Shown here: one piece after another, positions 23,470 through 26,403 of the stretch
How positions within the stretch are numbered: the first letter of the stretch is position 1
Layout: each line of letters opens with the position of its first letter
Assembly: GCA_038248985.1 (NCBI GenBank)
Contig: JBBRWV010000040.1
Coordinates: forward strand, 1-26,403
Origin: JBBRWV01 sp038248985
Lineage (GTDB): Bacteria > Planctomycetota > Phycisphaerae > WQYP01
Length of the DNA stretch: 26,403 nt
Direction: 5' to 3'
The notes under the pieces: generated by a model
The model's input: only the letters and a program-made list of their open reading frames with translations
Told to the model about the DNA's origin: nothing
The model's database searches: none
Program-made: the position numbers and the translations under genes

Positions 23470-25326
23470 ATGATCTGCACGTCCACCACATCCTACCGCC
23501 GCCGCAAATGGCAAATCATTTCCCCTCCCTCCCTTGCCGATTCCACCGACCCCTCTCCCCTCCTCGCGTCCCTCTCCCGCGAACTCCAAATCCCCCCCCT
23601 CATCGCCCGCCTCCTCCTCAACCGCGGCATCACCGACGCCGCCACCGCCTTCGCCTTCCTCGATCCCAAGTTCAAAGATCTCCCCACCCCTTCCCTCCTC
23701 CCCAACATCAACGTCGCCGCCGACCGCATCGCCGCCGCCGTCCGCAACCAGGAAAAAATCACCCTCTACGGCGACTACGACGTCGATGGCATCACCGGCA
23801 CCGCCATGCTCTGGCACACCCTCACCGCCGCCTCCGCCAATGTCCATACCTACATCCCCCACCGCGTCGATGAAGGCTACGGCCTCAACTGCGACGCCAT
23901 CCAAACCGCCATCGACAACGGCACAAATCTCCTCATCACCATCGACTGCGGCTGCTCCGCCCTCGAACCCATCGCCCTCGCCCGCCGCCATCACATTGAC
24001 GTCATCGTCTCCGACCACCACGAATTCGCCCCCGCTCTCCCCGATGCCAACTTCATCGTCCACCCCCGCCTCCCCGGCTTCACCCCCTACCCCAACCCCG
24101 ACCTCTGCGGCGCCGGCGTCGCCTTCAAACTCGCCTGGGCCGTCGCCCAAAAACTCTGCAACGCCGAACGCGTCAACGACGTCTACCGCAACCTCCTCCT
24201 CGAATTCACCGCCCTCACCGCCCTCGGCACCATCGCCGACGTCGTCCCACTCACCGGTGAAAACCGCATCCTCGTCAAACACGGCCTCGCCCAACTCGCC
24301 CGCACCCGCCTCCCCGGACTCAAAGCCCTCATCGTCGCCGCCGGCTATCACAACGGCGAAGGCGGAAAGAAACTCGACACCACCGCCGTCGGCTTCACCC
24401 TCGCGCCACGCATCAACGCCGCCGGTCGCATGGGCCACGCCAACGAAGCCGTCGAACTCCTCACCACCGCCACCGGCCAGCGCGCCACCGACATCGCCAC
24501 CCAACTCGAAGCCCAAAACAAATCCCGCCAAGCCACTGAACGCAAAATGGTCGACACCGCCAAGCAACAACTCCGCGACCTCTACTCCATCTCCCCCTCC
24601 GAGCCTGACGCCCCCCTCGACCTCCCCCATTGCATCGTCCTCACCCACGACTCCTTCCACGCCGGCGTCGTCGGCATCGTCGCCTCACGCATCGTCGACA
24701 CCCACCACCGCCCCACCTTCGTCCTCGCCTCCGACGGCTCCCCCACCAACGTCGCCGTTCACGCCCACGGCTCCGCCCGCTCCATCCCCGGCTTCCAACT
24801 TCACCTCGCCATCGAACACTGCCGCGACCTCCTCACTTCCGGCGGCGGTCACGCCATGGCCGGCGGCATCAAACTCCCCCTCGCCAACCTCGCAGAATTC
24901 CGCACCCGTATCGACGAATTCGCCGCCCTCCATCTCTCCGAAGAACAACTCATCCCCGCCCTCCCCGTAGACGGCACCATCACCCTCGACGAATGCACCA
25001 CCCGCACCATCGCACTCCTCGAAAAACTCGAACCCTTCGGCCGCGGCAACCCCAAACCCCGCTTCATCCTCGAAGACGTCCGCATCTCCGCGCCCCCCCG
25101 CCGCGTCGGTGCCACCGGCGCTCATCTCCAACTCACCATCGCCGTCGGCCCCCACGTCCATCGCTGCATCGCCTTCAAAATGGGCGCCCTCGAGCCCCAA
25201 CTTCCCGTCGGCACCCACCTCCGCCTCGTCGTCGAGCCCAAGCTCGATCACTACCTCAACACGCCACGCGTCGATCTCCAAATCATCGACCTCGCCCGCA
25301 TGGACGACGAACCCTTCGATATCTAA
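23470..25326 (+). CDS. recJ: Single-stranded-DNA exonuclease RecJ
   Basis: A 618-residue 5'-3' exonuclease of the DHH phosphoesterase family, acting in recombination repair and mismatch repair. GDYDVDGITGTA (from 101) carries the first metal aspartates, DCGCS is at 159-163 and the name-giving motif SDHHEF at 181-186. The linker and DHHA1 domain follow, with the RNA/DNA-binding GGGHAMAGG at 458-466. The remaining third (from about 500) fits the RecJ OB domain, with EKLEPFGRGNPKPRF. Length is close to normal (about 570-620). The frame is open upstream to 23308, overlapping gltX, but ATG23470 has GAGAGG seven bases before it. Third positions are overwhelmingly C on this strand. Confidence 0.95.
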   Translation: MICTSTTSYRRRKWQIISPPSLADSTDPSPLLASLSRELQIPPLIARLLLNRGITDAATAFAFLDPKFKDLPTPSLLPNINVAADRIAAAVRNQEKITLYGDYDVDGITGTAMLWHTLTAASANVHTYIPHRVDEGYGLNCDAIQTAIDNGTNLLITIDCGCSALEPIALARRHHIDVIVSDHHEFAPALPDANFIVHPRLPGFTPYPNPDLCGAGVAFKLAWAVAQKLCNAERVNDVYRNLLLEFTALTALGTIADVVPLTGENRILVKHGLAQLARTRLPGLKALIVAAGYHNGEGGKKLDTTAVGFTLAPRINAAGRMGHANEAVELLTTATGQRATDIATQLEAQNKSRQATERKMVDTAKQQLRDLYSISPSEPDAPLDLPHCIVLTHDSFHAGVVGIVASRIVDTHHRPTFVLASDGSPTNVAVHAHGSARSIPGFQLHLAIEHCRDLLTSGGGHAMAGGIKLPLANLAEFRTRIDEFAALHLSEEQLIPALPVDGTITLDECTTRTIALLEKLEPFGRGNPKPRFILEDVRISAPPRRVGATGAHLQLTIAVGPHVHRCIAFKMGALEPQLPVGTHLRLVVEPKLDHYLNTPRVDLQIIDLARMDDEPFDI

Positions 25327-25360
25327 AAAGAACGCCTCCCCTCGCACCGTCCCCCGTCAT

Positions 25361-25430
25361 CCTCCGTCGCCCCATGTCGCCCCATGTCGCCCCGTGTCGC
25401 CCCATGTCGCCCCGTGTTGCCCCGTGTTGC
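25361..25430. repeat. Tandem 10-bp repeat in the recJ-M50 protease gap
   Basis: Six contiguous copies of CCCRTGTYGC run from 25371 to 25430 (cccatgtcgc, cccatgtcgc, cccgtgtcgc, cccatgtcgc, cccgtgttgc, cccgtgttgc). A more divergent copy at 25361-25370 precedes them. Variation is limited to two positions. The period is not a multiple of three and no gene frame fits it. Confidence 0.92.
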
Positions 25431-25445
25431 GGGCTTCCAGCCCGC
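25429..25445. repeat. Palindrome adjoining the tandem repeat (REP-like)
   Basis: GCGGGCT (25429-25435) and AGCCCGC (25439-25445) form a perfect 7-bp stem with the 3-base loop TCC. It follows the last decamer directly. It may terminate or protect the recJ transcript, although no T-run follows. Short GC-rich palindromes of this type are often dispersed many times in a genome. Confidence 0.6.
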
Positions 25446-25505
25446 ACCGTCGTCGTCGTAGTAGCCCCCCAAAAACCTCCCATCTCCTTCGCCCCACCCT
25501 AAACA

Positions 25506-25534
25506 TTGAGCCTCCCCCTCCACCGCGCTATCAT
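25506..25534 (+). promoter_or_regulatory. Putative promoter of the M50 protease gene
   Basis: TTGAGC (25506-25511) and TATCAT (25529-25534; five of six consensus bases) lie 17 bases apart. Transcription would start near 25541, with a leader of about 44 bases. Confidence 0.5.
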
Positions 25535-25584
25535 GACACTTCTCAATCTCCCCAAAATCCCCTCCACACTTACCCTGAGGACTC

Positions 25585-26361
25585 ATGAATTTTTTCAATG
25601 CCGGTATCCCCCTCGGACGTTGGTTCGGCGTCTCCGTCAGCCTCCATTACCTCTTCATTGTCTTTGTCGGATTCAACCTCCTCTCCAGCCAGCAACCCGC
25701 TATCGATCTCCTCTTCTACACCATCCTCTTCGGTATCGTCCTTATCCACGAGTTCGGACACTGCCTCGCCTGCCGCTGGGTCGGCGGCGTGGCCAATCAA
25801 ATCATCCTCTGGCCTCTCGGTGGCCTCGCCTTCGTCCAGCCGCCCCCTCGCCCCTGGCCCTCCCTCATCACCACCGTTGGCGGTCCCATCACCCACGTCT
25901 TCATGCTCCCCATCCTTTGGGCCATCTATTACTGGGGCCTCCCCTTCCTCATCCAAACCATGCCCCACTCCCCCGCATTGCCCTACATCATCGCCAGCGT
26001 TGACTCCGCCATCCGCATCAACCTCATGCTCCTCATCTTCAACCTCATCCCCGCCTACCCCATGGATGGCGGACGCATCCTCCAGGAAATCATCTGGATC
26101 TTCTCCGGTTACCCCGCCAGCCTCCATGTCGCCGGCATGGTCGGCACCGTCGCCGGCGCCATCCTCGCCCTCCTCGGCATGGGCCTCTTCCAAATATCCA
26201 TCCCGTGGATCGGCTTCACGCAAGGCGCTTTCACCTACGCACCCTTCCCCCTCGGTGACAGACCAAATACCATGCTCATCATCATCGGTGCCCTCGCCGC
26301 CTTCAATTCCTGGTCCATCTACCAGCAGTCCAATCAAATCTACTCTCACCGGCGCCGCTAA
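25585..26361 (+). CDS. Site-2-type membrane metalloprotease (peptidase family M50)
   Basis: A 258-residue polytopic membrane protein related to intramembrane proteases that cut transmembrane substrates, often to release regulators such as anti-sigma factors. The zinc motif HEFGH is at residues 55-59, within a hydrophobic helix. The second metal motif NLIPAYPMDGGR is at 153-164 with Asp161, so both halves of the active site are present. Several hydrophobic helices flank them. WPLGGLAFV (76-84) is typical of the small SpoIVFB-like or archaeal-like members without PDZ or CBS domains. ATG25585 has GAGG four bases upstream. It is a separate unit from recJ, with its own promoter. Substrate unknown. 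Plus-strand codon use is strongly C-ending. Confidence 0.93.
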   Translation: MNFFNAGIPLGRWFGVSVSLHYLFIVFVGFNLLSSQQPAIDLLFYTILFGIVLIHEFGHCLACRWVGGVANQIILWPLGGLAFVQPPPRPWPSLITTVGGPITHVFMLPILWAIYYWGLPFLIQTMPHSPALPYIIASVDSAIRINLMLLIFNLIPAYPMDGGRILQEIIWIFSGYPASLHVAGMVGTVAGAILALLGMGLFQISIPWIGFTQGAFTYAPFPLGDRPNTMLIIIGALAAFNSWSIYQQSNQIYSHRRR

Positions 26362-26371
26362 TCCCCCCCGT

Positions 26372-26399
26372 CCCTGAACCTTGAACCTTGAACCTTGAA
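26372..26399. repeat. Tandem heptamer CCTTGAA at the window edge
   Basis: Three perfect copies of CCTTGAA (26379-26385, 26386-26392, 26393-26399) are preceded by one imperfect copy CCCTGAA (26372-26378). The array probably continues beyond the window. It lies just after the M50 protease stop. Confidence 0.85.
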
Positions 26400-26403
26400 A
26401 CAC

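Noticed and set aside
23464..24970. Long open frames overlapping recJ (398 residues on -, 478 residues on + in another frame)
   Set aside because: Gly/Glu/Asp-rich or Pro/Ser/Thr-rich low-complexity translations caused by extreme C-ending codons of recJ; no domains, no ribosome binding sites.
25361..25445. CRISPR-like array
   Set aside because: Units are 10 bp and contiguous, with no spacers and no cas genes nearby.

Overview
This is chromosomal DNA of a moderately GC-rich bacterium with Gram-negative features. It is probably a member of the PVC superphylum, most likely Planctomycetota and perhaps class Phycisphaerae. That placement is inference from four things: an ECF-type sigma factor paired with a transmembrane Ser/Thr kinase, a glutamyl-tRNA synthetase with a long insert right after KMSKR, the archaeal/eukaryotic-type prolyl-tRNA synthetase, and an Ala/Thr/Gln/Pro-rich tail on a secreted protein. 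No mobile element, phage gene, CRISPR array or rRNA is visible.

Layout. At 0.1-1.9 kb (+) lie a tRNA-Met, ribosomal protein L31 (rpmE) behind a structured leader, and release factor 1 (prfA). From 17.2 kb down to 1.9 kb every gene is on the minus strand. In transcription order these are proS, lysC, an extra OppC-type permease, a complete peptide ABC transporter (binding protein, OppB, an enlarged OppC, OppD, OppF), an ECF sigma factor, a 982-residue transmembrane Ser/Thr kinase, a CE4 polysaccharide deacetylase and a small zincin-type metallopeptidase. At 17.4-20.7 kb (+) are an HD-GYP/PilZ protein, a YhaM-like OB-fold/HD nuclease and a secreted protein of unknown function. At 23.3-20.8 kb (-) gltX, a tRNA-Leu(UAG) and an endonuclease/exonuclease/phosphatase-family protein follow one another closely. 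At 23.5-26.4 kb (+) are recJ, a short intergenic repeat island and an M50 site-2-type membrane protease.

How the genes work together. Translation is well represented (L31, RF1, ProRS, GluRS, two tRNAs), together with the first step of lysine/threonine/methionine synthesis. The transporter would import oligopeptides. The sigma factor, kinase, deacetylase and metallopeptidase form a close-packed set that looks like an envelope-signalling module. The HD-GYP/PilZ protein points to cyclic-di-GMP turnover or sensing.

The most interesting items are: (1) a nearly ideal H-type pseudoknot between tRNA-Met and rpmE, just before the rpmE ribosome binding site, a candidate undescribed L31 leader; (2) the sigma/kinase operon, whose kinase ends in a large multi-pass membrane module; (3) a peptide transporter with two OppC-type subunits and one OppB; (4) a reversal of GC skew inside the kinase gene that affects genes on both strands; and (5) a recurring TTGCAT -35-like element before several operons. 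All readings come from the sequence by eye; no alignment, folding or database search was run.
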